From assembly GCA_902777325.1 (NCBI GenBank), contig CACYTH010000022.1, forward strand, positions 1 through 64,000: a stretch of 64,000 bases of DNA, read 5' to 3'. The DNA is from an uncultured Coriobacteriaceae bacterium (GTDB lineage: Bacteria; Actinomycetota; Coriobacteriia; Coriobacteriales; Atopobiaceae). Below the pieces are notes generated by a model that did no database searches, was not told where the DNA came from, and was given only the letters and a program-made list of their open reading frames with translations. Shown piece after piece: positions 32,575 through 41,190 of the stretch; positions within the stretch are counted from its first letter, which is position 1, and each line of letters opens with the position of its first letter. The position numbers and the translations under genes are program-made.

Positions 32575-34908
32575 ATGAGCGAGAAGGACATGCGGGACGT
32601 CGTGGAGCACGACCACTGCGACTGCCACGACCACGACCATCACCACGAGCACCATCACGACCATTGTGACTGTCACGACCACTGCGACTGCCATGAGCAC
32701 GAGCACGTCGAAACGCGCGAGCTCGATGGCGCCCCCAGCTTCAGCTATCACGTGCTGGGCATCGACTGCCCGAGCTGCGCGCAGGACACCCAGAACGCCG
32801 TGCGCGCCCTCCCGTGCGTCGAGGACGCGCGTCTGGTCTACGCCACCGCCACCCTGGAGGTCATCGCAGAGGAGCGCGTGACGCTCGACGAGTGTCGCAG
32901 GCAGGTGCTTGCCTGCGTGCGCTCCTGCGGGCAGGACCTCGAGCTGTCGGACGAGGAGCGTGAGCGCCTCGAGGCGGAGCGCCCGTGGATCGTCGAGCAT
33001 CGCGAGCAGGTGCTCATGGGCATCTCCGGCGCGGCGCTCGCCCTGGGCCTCATCCTCGACCTGCTTGTGAAAAAGGTCGAATGGGCAATTCCGCTGTATG
33101 TGGTCGCCGCGGTGGCAGGTCTCGTCTTTGTCGCCCCGATGGCCGTGTCGGCGCTGCGCAGGCGCACCGCCGACATGAACGTCCTCATGGGCGTGGCGGT
33201 CATCGGTGGCCTCATCATGGGCTTCCTCGGCGACGCGGAGGTCTTCCGCGACGCTGCCATCGTCATCTTCCTCGACCAGGTGGGCGAGTGGCTCGAAGGC
33301 TGGTCCATGCGCAAGACGTCCGGCTCGATCCGCGAGCTCATGGACCTGACCCCCGACATGGCGCACGTGATCGACGAGCACGGCCACACGGCGGACGTGG
33401 ACGTGGAGGAGGTCGAGGAGGGCTGGCTCATCCGCATCCTTCCGGGCGAGCGCGTGCCCCTCGACGGCACTATAGTGCGCGGCAGCTCCTCCTTCAACGA
33501 GGCGCCGGTCACCGGCGAGAGCATCCCTCAGGACAAGGGCGTCGGCGCAAGCGTCTATGCGGGCGCGCTCAACACCATGACCGCCGTCGACATCGAGGTC
33601 ACGGCGGACGAGGGCTGCACCACGCTGGCACGCATCATCTCGATGGTGCAGGGCGCCCAGGCCGAGAAGGCCCCCTACGAGAGCTTTGTCGACCGCTTCG
33701 CATCCGCCTACACGCCCATCGTAATCTGCGGTGCCCTTGTGGTGGGCATCGTCGTGCCTCTGATCGCGAGCCTCATCTGGGGCTTCAGCGGCGCGATCTG
33801 GCATGACTGGGTCTATCGCGCCCTCTCCCTCTTGGTGGTTGCCTGCCCCTGCGCCCTGGTCATCTCCACGCCCGTCACCTTTGTGTCGGCCCTGACGCGT
33901 GCCGCCAAGAACGGCGTGCTCGTCAAGGGCGGGGCCTACTTTGACATAGCCACCAAGGTGACCACCGTCGCCTTCGACAAGACGGGAACGCTCACCACCG
34001 GCACGCCCAAGGTCACGGAAGTAGTCTGCTTCAACGGTGCCGCCGAGCGCGACGTGCTGCAGATTGCCGCGACCCTCGAGCAGGCCTCGACCCATCCCCT
34101 GGGCCGTGCGGTGGTCGACCGCGCCCATGAGCTGCATCTTGGCCTTGGCACGCCGAGCGAGGTGGAGGAGGTTGCCTCAAACGGCATGCGTGCCATGGTC
34201 GGCGGGGTCGAGTACCTCGTGGGCAAGCTGGGCTTCGTGGTGCCCTTCGCGCGTGTCGGCAAGCCCGTGGCAGCCGCGGTCGAGCGCCTGGGTCGCAAGG
34301 GTGCGACCGCGCTCGTGGTCGCGGGTGGCGGCTCCGTCGCCGGCGTGATCGGCGTGGCGGACACCATCCGTCCCGCAACCCACGAGGCGCTGGATGCGCT
34401 CAGGGATGCGGGCGTCGCGTCCACGCTCATGCTCACGGGTGACAACCCGCATGCCGCGGCGCAGATTGCCGAGGAGGCTGGCGTGAGCGAGTATGCCGCC
34501 GAGCTGCTGCCCGACGACAAGGTCGCGCGCGTGCACGTGCTCCAGCAGGGAGGGCACGTGGTGGCTATGGTGGGCGACGGCATCAACGATGCCCCGGCGC
34601 TGGCAGCCTCCAACCTGGGCATCACCATGGGTGCAGCGGCCTCCGACACCGCCCTCGAGGTGGCCGACGTGGCCCTGCTCTCCGATGACCTGCGCCAGCT
34701 GCCCGCCTTCTTCGAGCTCTCCCTCAAGACGATGAACGTGGTGCGCGAGAACATCGGCTTTGCCATTGGCGTGAAGGCGCTCGTTTTCGTGCTGGTGGTG
34801 CTGGGCGTGGCCGGCATGGGTGCCGCGGTGTTCGCCGACACGGGTGTGGCGCTGCTGGTCATCCTCAACGGCATGCGCCTGATGGTCGACATGCCCACGC
34901 GCTGGTAG
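32575..34908 (+). CDS. Heavy-metal translocating P1B-type ATPase (Zn/Cd/Pb exporter) with His/Cys-rich N-terminus
   Basis: A 777-residue exporter in the cytoplasmic membrane. Residues 11-44 are an unusual run of HDHCDCHD-type repeats, a metal-binding sponge. Next is a heavy-metal-associated domain with GIDCPSC (62-68). The core has the transmembrane CPC motif (VVACPCALVIS), phosphorylation site DKTGT, TGES actuator motif, HP dipeptide (STHPLG) and GDGINDAPAL hinge. The CPC plus the upstream zinc-type ArsR favours Zn/Cd/Pb export. The ATG follows GGGGAG two bases after arsR; a bidirectional terminator lies about 50 bases after its stop. Confidence 0.94.
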   Translation: MSEKDMRDVVEHDHCDCHDHDHHHEHHHDHCDCHDHCDCHEHEHVETRELDGAPSFSYHVLGIDCPSCAQDTQNAVRALPCVEDARLVYATATLEVIAEERVTLDECRRQVLACVRSCGQDLELSDEERERLEAERPWIVEHREQVLMGISGAALALGLILDLLVKKVEWAIPLYVVAAVAGLVFVAPMAVSALRRRTADMNVLMGVAVIGGLIMGFLGDAEVFRDAAIVIFLDQVGEWLEGWSMRKTSGSIRELMDLTPDMAHVIDEHGHTADVDVEEVEEGWLIRILPGERVPLDGTIVRGSSSFNEAPVTGESIPQDKGVGASVYAGALNTMTAVDIEVTADEGCTTLARIISMVQGAQAEKAPYESFVDRFASAYTPIVICGALVVGIVVPLIASLIWGFSGAIWHDWVYRALSLLVVACPCALVISTPVTFVSALTRAAKNGVLVKGGAYFDIATKVTTVAFDKTGTLTTGTPKVTEVVCFNGAAERDVLQIAATLEQASTHPLGRAVVDRAHELHLGLGTPSEVEEVASNGMRAMVGGVEYLVGKLGFVVPFARVGKPVAAAVERLGRKGATALVVAGGGSVAGVIGVADTIRPATHEALDALRDAGVASTLMLTGDNPHAAAQIAEEAGVSEYAAELLPDDKVARVHVLQQGGHVVAMVGDGINDAPALAASNLGITMGAAASDTALEVADVALLSDDLRQLPAFFELSLKTMNVVRENIGFAIGVKALVFVLVVLGVAGMGAAVFADTGVALLVILNGMRLMVDMPTRW

Positions 34909-34958
34909 CGTGGATGGCACAAAGCCGCCAGCATAAGATCGCTTACGGCACCAAAGAC

Positions 34959-34997
34959 GACGGGGTTTGGTCCATGTGCGACCAAACCCCGTCTTTT
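34959..34997 (+). terminator. Terminator after the P-type ATPase (probably bidirectional)
   Basis: GACGGGGTTTGGT - 9-base loop - ACCAAACCCCGTC followed by TTTTCTC: a perfect 13-bp stem. On the other strand the stem is followed by GTCTTTGG, so it may also serve the convergent deacetylase gene. Confidence 0.92.
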
Positions 34998-35029
34998 CTC
35001 GTTGCAGTGCGGGAGTCTCTGATGTGCGC

Positions 35030-36583
35030 CTATCCGGCGTCCGTCGTCGCCTCGCCGATCTCGGTGGGCCAGACGGCACTCTCGGGCATGGTCGCGTCTC
35101 CGGCAGCAATCGACTTGGGAATGTCGGGGTCAGACGCCATGAGCTCGCTCACGGTGACGAGCTTATACCCATCGGACTGCAGGCTCTCGATGATCTGGGG
35201 GAGCGCCTCGACGTCCTGGCTGCGGTCGCCGCCGCCGTCATGCATGAGGATGATCGACCCGGGCTGCACGTTGGCCAGGGCGTTGGCAACGATGACGTCA
35301 GATCCCGGCAGCTGCCAGTCGAGCGAGTCCTGGTTCCAGATGACGGTTGCCGAGATCGCGCCTCCGCTCAGAAGCCAGCAGTTGTTGCTGAAGTCGCCGT
35401 AGGGCGGGCGGATGACGGTGGTGTCCACGCCCGAGACCTCACGGATGGTCTCGCGCGCGGTGTTGATCTCGGAGAGCAGCTCGTCCTTGCCGAGCGTGCT
35501 CAGCTGCAGGTGCTGGTTGGTGTGGCTCATGATCTGGTTGCCGGACTCGGCCAGCTTCTGGGCGATCTGGGGGTTCTCGCTCTGATTGGGCGAGAGGTTG
35601 AAGAAGGTCGCCTTGGCGTTGTGCTCGGCAAGGATGTCGAGGTAGGCCTCGGTGTAGGTGGCGGCGGGGCCATCGTCGAAGGTGAGCGCGACGAGCTTCT
35701 CCCCGTTGGCTGGCGAGATGTTCTTTGTCATGACGATGCAGTCCTTGAGCTCCTCGACCCACTTGCCGTCGGCCGTCTCGCCTGACTGCTTGCCATGGCG
35801 AATCTCCTGCTTTCCAACCCTGCCCCACTGCTTGATGAAGCTGACGGAGCCCATGGTGCCCTCGAAGACCAGCTTGGGCTGGGTCTCGCGGTACTCGATG
35901 TCGTAGTCCTCGGTGCGGTCGCCGCCGTCGGTCATCGTGATCTGCTCGCCACCCTTGATGCGGTACTCCCTGATCTGCTTGCGGGAGAGCGCGTCCCCGT
36001 CGACGCTGGCCTCGAAGGCGTAGCCCTTGTCCTGCTCGATGACGTTGCCGCCGACCGAGACGAAGTCGCCCGGGCTGGTCTTGATGCCAAGGTCCTTGTA
36101 GACCTCGAAGAGCGTGGAGCTGACCTGCACCTTCTCAGCCTCGCCGTTGATGGTGATGCCCACGGAGCGGTGGGTCCAAAACAGGAGTCCCCCGCCCACG
36201 AAGGCGGCGATGACGAGGATGCCCACGATGAGCGCCGCGGTGTTGCCCTGCTCGCGCTTGGGGCCACGGTTGCCGTAGACCTTGCGCTGGGCGTCGCGCG
36301 ACAGGCTCTCGTAGCCTCTCGCGGGGCTTGCGGCACGCGGCTCGTCCCTGCGTGCGTCGTCCCTGCGGGCATCGGAGCGCCTCGTGCTGGAGGCTTGGTC
36401 GGCCTCGCGTCGCACGCGACGGGACGCGTCGTGCGACGTGCTCTCCAAGGTGGACCTGCGCGTGAGCTTCGAGTAGTGCGTGTCTGCCCTTGTGGCCCTT
36501 CTCGTCGTCGTCTCGCGCTTGGTCGGCTTGCGACGCGTGGGCCTGCTTGAGCTATCTGAAGCCATGATCGTGTCGTATCCCAT
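35030..36583 (-). CDS. Membrane-anchored polysaccharide deacetylase (NodB domain)
   Basis: About 517 residues. The first ~115 residues are cytoplasmic, Arg/Ser/Thr-rich and highly basic. A single membrane helix (AALIVGILVIAAFVGGGLLF) follows, then a short ubiquitin-like segment resembling DUF348 (ITINGEAEKVQVSSTLFEVY). The C-terminal NodB domain has all motifs: TFDDGP (metal Asp pair), SHTNQH (metal His pair), RPPYGDF, and LMHDGG. It most likely removes acetyl groups from peptidoglycan or another surface glycan outside the membrane, modifying lysozyme resistance. A second in-frame ATG six codons in is possible. Confidence 0.9.
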   Translation of the reverse strand: MGYDTIMASDSSSRPTRRKPTKRETTTRRATRADTHYSKLTRRSTLESTSHDASRRVRREADQASSTRRSDARRDDARRDEPRAASPARGYESLSRDAQRKVYGNRGPKREQGNTAALIVGILVIAAFVGGGLLFWTHRSVGITINGEAEKVQVSSTLFEVYKDLGIKTSPGDFVSVGGNVIEQDKGYAFEASVDGDALSRKQIREYRIKGGEQITMTDGGDRTEDYDIEYRETQPKLVFEGTMGSVSFIKQWGRVGKQEIRHGKQSGETADGKWVEELKDCIVMTKNISPANGEKLVALTFDDGPAATYTEAYLDILAEHNAKATFFNLSPNQSENPQIAQKLAESGNQIMSHTNQHLQLSTLGKDELLSEINTARETIREVSGVDTTVIRPPYGDFSNNCWLLSGGAISATVIWNQDSLDWQLPGSDVIVANALANVQPGSIILMHDGGGDRSQDVEALPQIIESLQSDGYKLVTVSELMASDPDIPKSIAAGDATMPESAVWPTEIGEATTDAG

Positions 36584-36721
36584 CCGGGCGGTGCCCGTGG
36601 TCGTGACGCCCCATGTGTCTGGGAGCTGCGTTTTCAGGTGAAGCTAAACCTTAGCATCGAACGCCGGCGACTTCAATTGAGCGCAGGCGGCAAGACGCAT
36701 GCAGGCAATCTTCCAGCGTCG

Positions 36722-37960
36722 CTACACGCGCCTGACAAAGAGGCCGCTGCGCAGCTTGGGCTCGAACCATGTGGACTTGGGAGGCATGAGCTCGCCCGCG
36801 TCCGAGACGGCCATCAGCTCGTCGACCGACGTGGGGCAGAGCGAGAAGGCGATGCCAGTGGAGCCTGCGCGCCGCTCCAGGCCCTCCGTGCCCTCGATGC
36901 CGCCAACAAACTGGATGCGCTTGCTGGTGCGGGGGTCGTCGATGCCCAGGATGGGGCCGAGCACGCGCTCCTGCAGGATGGAGACGTCAAGGGATGCGGC
37001 GGGACCGGCCTTGGGGTCGGGCGCCTCGCCCACGTGGCGCAGCACGTGCCAGGAGCCGAAGGCGTAGAGGCCAAAGCGGCGAGCCTCGCTCGGCTCGACG
37101 GGCTCCGCCTGCGCGGGGCCCACCTCAAAGCCCGCCTGTTCGATGGCATGAAGCAGCGCGGGCTCGTCCAGGCCTGCCGTGTCGACCACGACGCGGTTGT
37201 AGGGCATCACATAGAGCTGGCTGGCGGGGAAGAGCACGGCCAGGAACAGGTCGGATGCCAGCTCCTCGTCAGGGTTGCCCGCCTCCTCGCGCAGGTCGTG
37301 GGCGACCTGGGCCGCCGCGGAGGCGCGATGGTGGCCGTCGGCGATGTATGCGCACGGCACCAATGAGAAGGCGTCCGCCAGGGCCTCCACGGCCACGGGG
37401 CGAGCGACGCGCCAGATGGTCTGGCGCACGCCCTGCTCGTCGGTGAAGTCGTAGAGGGGGCTGGCCGAGCGGGCCACGTCGACGATGATGTCGATGGCCA
37501 GGTTGTCGCGGTAGGTCAGGAAGACGGGACCGGTCTGGGCACCCGTCGCGCGGATGTGCTTGACGCGGTCGGCGGTCTTTTCGGGCCTGGTCTTCTCGTG
37601 GCGCTTGATGACGGAGGACTCGTACTCGGCCACCGAGCAGGCCGCGACGACGCCAAGCTGGGAGCGGCCGTCCATCTCCAGACGGTAGAGGTAGAAGCAG
37701 GGGGTGGTGTCCTTGAGCAGGGTGCCCTCATAGGCCTTCGCCCTGATGAGCTCGCCGGCCTTGGCGTACACCTCGGGGGCGTACATGTCCTGGTCGGGGC
37801 CGAACGCGGTCTCCGGGCGGTCGATGGCAAGGAAGGAGCCGGGGTGCTCGGCCACGTAGGCCGCCGCCTCGGCGCGATTGAAGACGTCATAGGGAAGCGC
37901 GGCAAAGGTCTCGGCCGCGTGAGGGTTGGGACGATAGCAGGTGATGGGCTGAACGCGCAT
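36722..37960 (-). CDS. DUF1015 family protein
   Basis: A 412-residue cytoplasmic protein of the DUF1015 family, with the usual opening (MRVQPITCYRP, AALPYDVFNR) and the conserved centre YIADGHHRASAA near 210. The DGHHR motif recalls the GxxR-type nucleotide/phosphate loop of ParB/Srx-like enzymes, including free serine kinases, but that comparison is tentative. In other genomes the family often neighbours serine biosynthesis genes; none is adjacent here. Length is normal and no domain is missing. Function is not established. The 138 bases between it and the deacetylase hold nothing evident. Confidence 0.85.
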   Translation of the reverse strand: MRVQPITCYRPNPHAAETFAALPYDVFNRAEAAAYVAEHPGSFLAIDRPETAFGPDQDMYAPEVYAKAGELIRAKAYEGTLLKDTTPCFYLYRLEMDGRSQLGVVAACSVAEYESSVIKRHEKTRPEKTADRVKHIRATGAQTGPVFLTYRDNLAIDIIVDVARSASPLYDFTDEQGVRQTIWRVARPVAVEALADAFSLVPCAYIADGHHRASAAAQVAHDLREEAGNPDEELASDLFLAVLFPASQLYVMPYNRVVVDTAGLDEPALLHAIEQAGFEVGPAQAEPVEPSEARRFGLYAFGSWHVLRHVGEAPDPKAGPAASLDVSILQERVLGPILGIDDPRTSKRIQFVGGIEGTEGLERRAGSTGIAFSLCPTSVDELMAVSDAGELMPPKSTWFEPKLRSGLFVRRV

Positions 37961-38131
37961 GAATCCTCCAGGGCGGGATGTCAGATACCACTAGTAGCTT
38001 ACGCAAAGGGAGTGGGATGGGTGCCACAGGCCCAAGGTTTTCCCCATAGTTCACAGGTGCGTGACGTTTGTACACCATGCCGCGGAGTCGCGCTACCCTA
38101 GAGGAGTGAGACTGCGAGACAAGGAGCTGAC

Positions 38132-38800
38132 ATGTGGGAGACGGGCAATCTGGCAAGCCGCAAGGCCGTCGTCTTCGACTTTGACGGGACGATTGCCGAC
38201 ACCAAGGCCTCCATCATCGCGACGGCGACGAGGGTGCTGACGGAGTGGGGAATGTCCGAGGAGGAGCTAACGCGTGTGGGGGAGATCATCGGGCCACCCT
38301 TCCCCCAGGCCTACGAGTGGGTCTTCGGCTTCAGTCGCGAGGATGCCATCGAGATCACCCGGCGCTACCGGGACATCTACAACTACCTGGGTGTGGATGC
38401 CTGGCCTGCGTTCGAGGGAATGTGCGGGCTCTTGGAGGAGCTTCATGCGGCGGGACGCCTGCTTGCGGTGGCGAGCTCCAAGCGGACCTATCTCGTACGC
38501 AAGGGCCTCGAGGACAACGGAATCGCGGGTATGTTCGACTCGGTGCGCGCCAAGGAGACGGACTTCGAGTCCACCAAGGCCGACGCCATCAGGCTTGCGC
38601 TGGAGGACTTGGGAGTCGGCGCTGACGAGGCCGTGATGGTGGGCGACCGCTTCCACGACGTCGAGGCCGCCAAGGAATGCGGCATGCCCTGCGTGGGCGT
38701 GCTGTACGGGGATACCGCCGAGCGCGAGGAGCTCGAGGCGGCCGGTGCCGTAGCGGTCGTCGAGAGCGTCGCCGAGCTCAGGGACGTGCTGCTGGGATAG
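38132..38800 (+). CDS. HAD family phosphatase (Gph/PpaX-like)
   Basis: A 222-residue HAD hydrolase. Motif I is VFDFDGTIADT, motif II is AVASSKR, motif III lies around TKADAI, and motif IV is VGDRFHDVEAA. The helical cap starts at about residue 30 and includes the GPPFPQAYEW segment seen in phosphoglycolate/pyrophosphate phosphatases of this group. AAGGAGCTGAC precedes the ATG. Likely a housekeeping phosphatase; the substrate is not determined. It is a different subgroup from the HAD protein at 13857. Confidence 0.87.
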   Translation: MWETGNLASRKAVVFDFDGTIADTKASIIATATRVLTEWGMSEEELTRVGEIIGPPFPQAYEWVFGFSREDAIEITRRYRDIYNYLGVDAWPAFEGMCGLLEELHAAGRLLAVASSKRTYLVRKGLEDNGIAGMFDSVRAKETDFESTKADAIRLALEDLGVGADEAVMVGDRFHDVEAAKECGMPCVGVLYGDTAEREELEAAGAVAVVESVAELRDVLLG

Positions 38801-38956
38801 GCGCGGTCTGCCCGACGGCGTAGGGCCAAGCCCATGCGTGGCCTTGGATGCGCGTGCGACCGTCTGCCGTCGCGGCACGTATAGCGAGACCAAGGGTGGG
38901 TACAGTAAGCTCAAGCCCGCACGTTCTGCGGGCAATCCATCCGAAGGGAGTTAGAG

Positions 38957-39424
38957 ATGCCGCTTTTCGATGATCTTTCCGCTGGCATGAGGAAGGCGTT
39001 TCTCGCTGGCGTGGGTGCCGTTGCCGTGGGAGCCGAGAAGTCGCAGGAGCTTGTCGACGACCTCATCAAGAAGGGCGAGCTCACCGTCGAGCAGGGCAAG
39101 GCCCTGAACGAGGAGCTCACGCGCAAGGTGAAGGAGACCACGGCCGAGGCCTCCGAGGAGGTCCTGCGTGCCCGCATGCGCGCGATGACCCCCGAGGAGC
39201 GCGACGAGTGGCTGGCACGCGCCGCCCGCATTGCCGAGGAGATCGCAGCCGAGGAGGCTGCCGCTGCTGCCGAGGCAGAGGCTGCGGCTGAGGAGGAGGC
39301 CGAGGTGGAGACGCCCGACGAGCCCGCAGCAGAGCCTGAGGAGGACGCCGAGGACGTGGAGGACGTGGAGGACGTCTGTCCGCAGGATGCCTCGGACGTC
39401 TCGGAGGCAGCAGACGAGGCGTAG
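38957..39424 (+). CDS. Phasin-like acidic coiled-coil protein
   Basis: A 155-residue protein. Residues 1-65 (GMRKAFLAGVGAVAVGAEKSQELVDDLIKKGELT) match the N-terminal pattern of phasin/PHA-granule-like proteins: a short amphipathic helix and a heptad-rich region. The rest is Ala/Glu-rich helix and a very acidic tail with an EDVEDVEDV repeat and one cysteine. No polyhydroxyalkanoate genes are in the window, so a storage role is not supported here; such proteins in Gram-positives are often of unknown function. AAGGGAG precedes the ATG. Upstream there is a small GCCCGCA/TGCGGGC hairpin. Confidence 0.75.
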   Translation: MPLFDDLSAGMRKAFLAGVGAVAVGAEKSQELVDDLIKKGELTVEQGKALNEELTRKVKETTAEASEEVLRARMRAMTPEERDEWLARAARIAEEIAAEEAAAAAEAEAAAEEEAEVETPDEPAAEPEEDAEDVEDVEDVCPQDASDVSEAADEA

Positions 39425-39485
39425 CCCACCGCAGCGTTGGCAGGCGAGGGAGCCGATAGTCCCTCTCGCCGGCCGCAACCGTATG

Positions 39486-39539
39486 AGCCAAGCAAAGGGG
39501 CCGAGCTGGGATATCCCGGCTCGGCCCCTTTGCTTGGCT
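39486..39539. terminator. 54-base near-perfect palindrome, bidirectional terminator
   Basis: Two 26-base arms, beginning AGCCAAGCAAAGGGGCCGAG and reading the same on the other strand, differ at a single position and meet at a central TA. It lies between the convergent phasin-like and GT-like genes, where it can fold on either transcript. T-runs are short (CCCCTTTGCTT). Confidence 0.75.
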
Positions 39540-39553
39540 ACTGTCTTTGATGC

Positions 39554-41083
39554 CTAGCGGATGCCGTTCACGGCGAGGTCGATGACCTTGTAGGCACCAT
39601 CGTAGATGCCGATCCTGTTGGCCGCCTCGATGTTGTCGCACATGAAGGCCACGAGCTCGCGGTCGAGCTGGAACGAGTCGATCATGGCGAGCACCTCGTC
39701 GGTGTCATCGATCTCGTAGGTGCCGTCGCCCACCTCGGCAGCGCGGATGGCTCCCCAGGCCTCGTGACCGCCCACGCGATGGATCATCAGCTTGGGCACG
39801 GGGTAGAAGCTGAACTCGCTCGGCTTGGTCACCAGCACGTCGCAGCAGCGCATGAGCAGGTTGGAGGAGTAGACCGCGGAGAAGATGTCGCTGTCGCAGA
39901 AGGCGTGCACGCCCGTGAGGTCGCCCTCGAGGGCTCCCTCGGCTAGCTTCGCCACCTCTGCAAAGCTATTGAAGTGGGTCTGAGCCGTGGTGCCCAGGCC
40001 CTCGACGCCCTTGAGCAGACCCTCCCACACGTCGCGGTGGTCGCCCACATTGATGAGCAGCGTGGCCTGGTCGGTGCGGACGTAGGGCAGGAGGCGCTCG
40101 ATGATGGCGGCAAACAGCTCCTGCTGGGCGCCAGCGCCGCCCACGCTGATCAGGTAGCGGATGGGCCCGCCGCCGAGCAGGCGCCTGCGACGCGCCTCGC
40201 AGTCGCGCGCGATGTTGGCGACCAGCTCGTGGTCGATGTAGTGGCCCGTGTAGACGAGGCTGTCCAGGGGCATGGGCTTGAGCTGGCGCTTGGGGTCCAT
40301 GCCGCGCAGCTGGTGATAGCCAAGGTAGGCGCTCGGCGTCTGGACCGTGTGGATGGCGCCCTCGGCGAGGTGCAGGGCCATGGGCCAGTTGTCGGGGATG
40401 GCGTTGACCACGTGCGTGAGGCCGGCGTGGACGGCTGCCTGGGCGGGCCAGACGTGGGTGCCCACGTAGGGGACGTCACGCGGAAGGTCGGCAAAGAGCG
40501 GCACGCAGAGCTCGGCGTTCTTCTGGTCGCCCGCGTTGTAGGAGAGCTTGCGGAAGCCCTCGGAGTTGAGCGGCTCCCAGTACAGGCGGTTGAAGAGGCC
40601 GACCTTCTGGGAGAGGCGCGAGCCAAGGGAGTAGAGGTCGTTCTGGTAGGCGATTACCTTGGAGCCGGTGGTCTCGTCAAAGGATGCGAGGTCGAGCCAG
40701 TAGGGGGTGTAGCCCATGGCATGCGCGGCGCTGGCCATGGCCATGGAGATGCGGTAGTGGCCAAAGCCCATGCGGATGTTGCCCACGATGACCGGTGCGC
40801 CGTCGGCGCCCTCCACCGTGCGCGGGGTGGCGACGGGCCTGGGCGCGCCGGCCGCGTCGGCCGCAAGGTCGAGCGCCTCGGAGTCCGAGCCCATCACCAG
40901 GTTGCGGACGCCCAGCGCGTCGCCGATCACGGGCACGTCCGTGCTGGCAAGGTGGTAGGTTGCCCCGGAGTCGTCGCCAAACTTCTTGAGGAACTTCTCC
41001 TTGCCCTGCACTGCCTTGCGATAGGTGCGCTTGTCCTGCTCGTTGCCAAAGGCGCTCTTTGCGCGGTCATCCGTGACGTTCAT
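39554..41083 (-). CDS. GT-B-like (MGDG synthase/MurG-like) protein of unknown function
   Basis: A 509-residue protein. The ATG at 41083 is preferred because AAGGAG lies eight bases upstream. The N-terminal segment NIRMGFGHYRISMAMASAAHAMGY matches the G-x-GH-x(3)-A pattern of the nucleotide-sugar glycosyltransferase fold (MurG, diglucosyl/galactosyl-diacylglycerol synthases). A second Rossmann-like half follows with LISVGGAGAQQE and VTKPSEFSFYPVPKLMIHRVGGHEA, where the donor would bind. No signal peptide or membrane helix. I cannot name a family securely. It is transcribed divergently from tetR, sharing a 35-base operator, which ties it to galactoside use. Confidence 0.65.
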   Translation of the reverse strand: MNVTDDRAKSAFGNEQDKRTYRKAVQGKEKFLKKFGDDSGATYHLASTDVPVIGDALGVRNLVMGSDSEALDLAADAAGAPRPVATPRTVEGADGAPVIVGNIRMGFGHYRISMAMASAAHAMGYTPYWLDLASFDETTGSKVIAYQNDLYSLGSRLSQKVGLFNRLYWEPLNSEGFRKLSYNAGDQKNAELCVPLFADLPRDVPYVGTHVWPAQAAVHAGLTHVVNAIPDNWPMALHLAEGAIHTVQTPSAYLGYHQLRGMDPKRQLKPMPLDSLVYTGHYIDHELVANIARDCEARRRRLLGGGPIRYLISVGGAGAQQELFAAIIERLLPYVRTDQATLLINVGDHRDVWEGLLKGVEGLGTTAQTHFNSFAEVAKLAEGALEGDLTGVHAFCDSDIFSAVYSSNLLMRCCDVLVTKPSEFSFYPVPKLMIHRVGGHEAWGAIRAAEVGDGTYEIDDTDEVLAMIDSFQLDRELVAFMCDNIEAANRIGIYDGAYKVIDLAVNGIR

Positions 41084-41115
41084 CCCATTTGCTCCTTGAC
41101 TCATGTGCGCTATGT

Positions 41116-41150
41116 GATAGTTTGACTATCAGGTTGATAGCCAAACTATC
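41116..41150. promoter_or_regulatory. TetR-type operator between tetR and the GT-like gene
   Basis: The region reads GATAGTTTG-a-CTATCA-gg-TTGATAG-c-CAAACTATC, an inverted repeat with 16-base arms and one mismatch, containing nested GATAG/CTATC half-sites. It lies 33 bases from the GT-like start and 41 bases from tetR. Its size suits two stacked TetR dimers and control of both directions. Confidence 0.8.
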
Positions 41151-41190
41151 AAAGCGCGTGTATGGAGTCAAGACGAGGGAGGCGGGGCAC

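Noticed and set aside
38957-39424. Polyhydroxyalkanoate granule system
   Set aside because: Only a phasin-like N-terminal pattern is present; no PHA synthase or related gene lies nearby.
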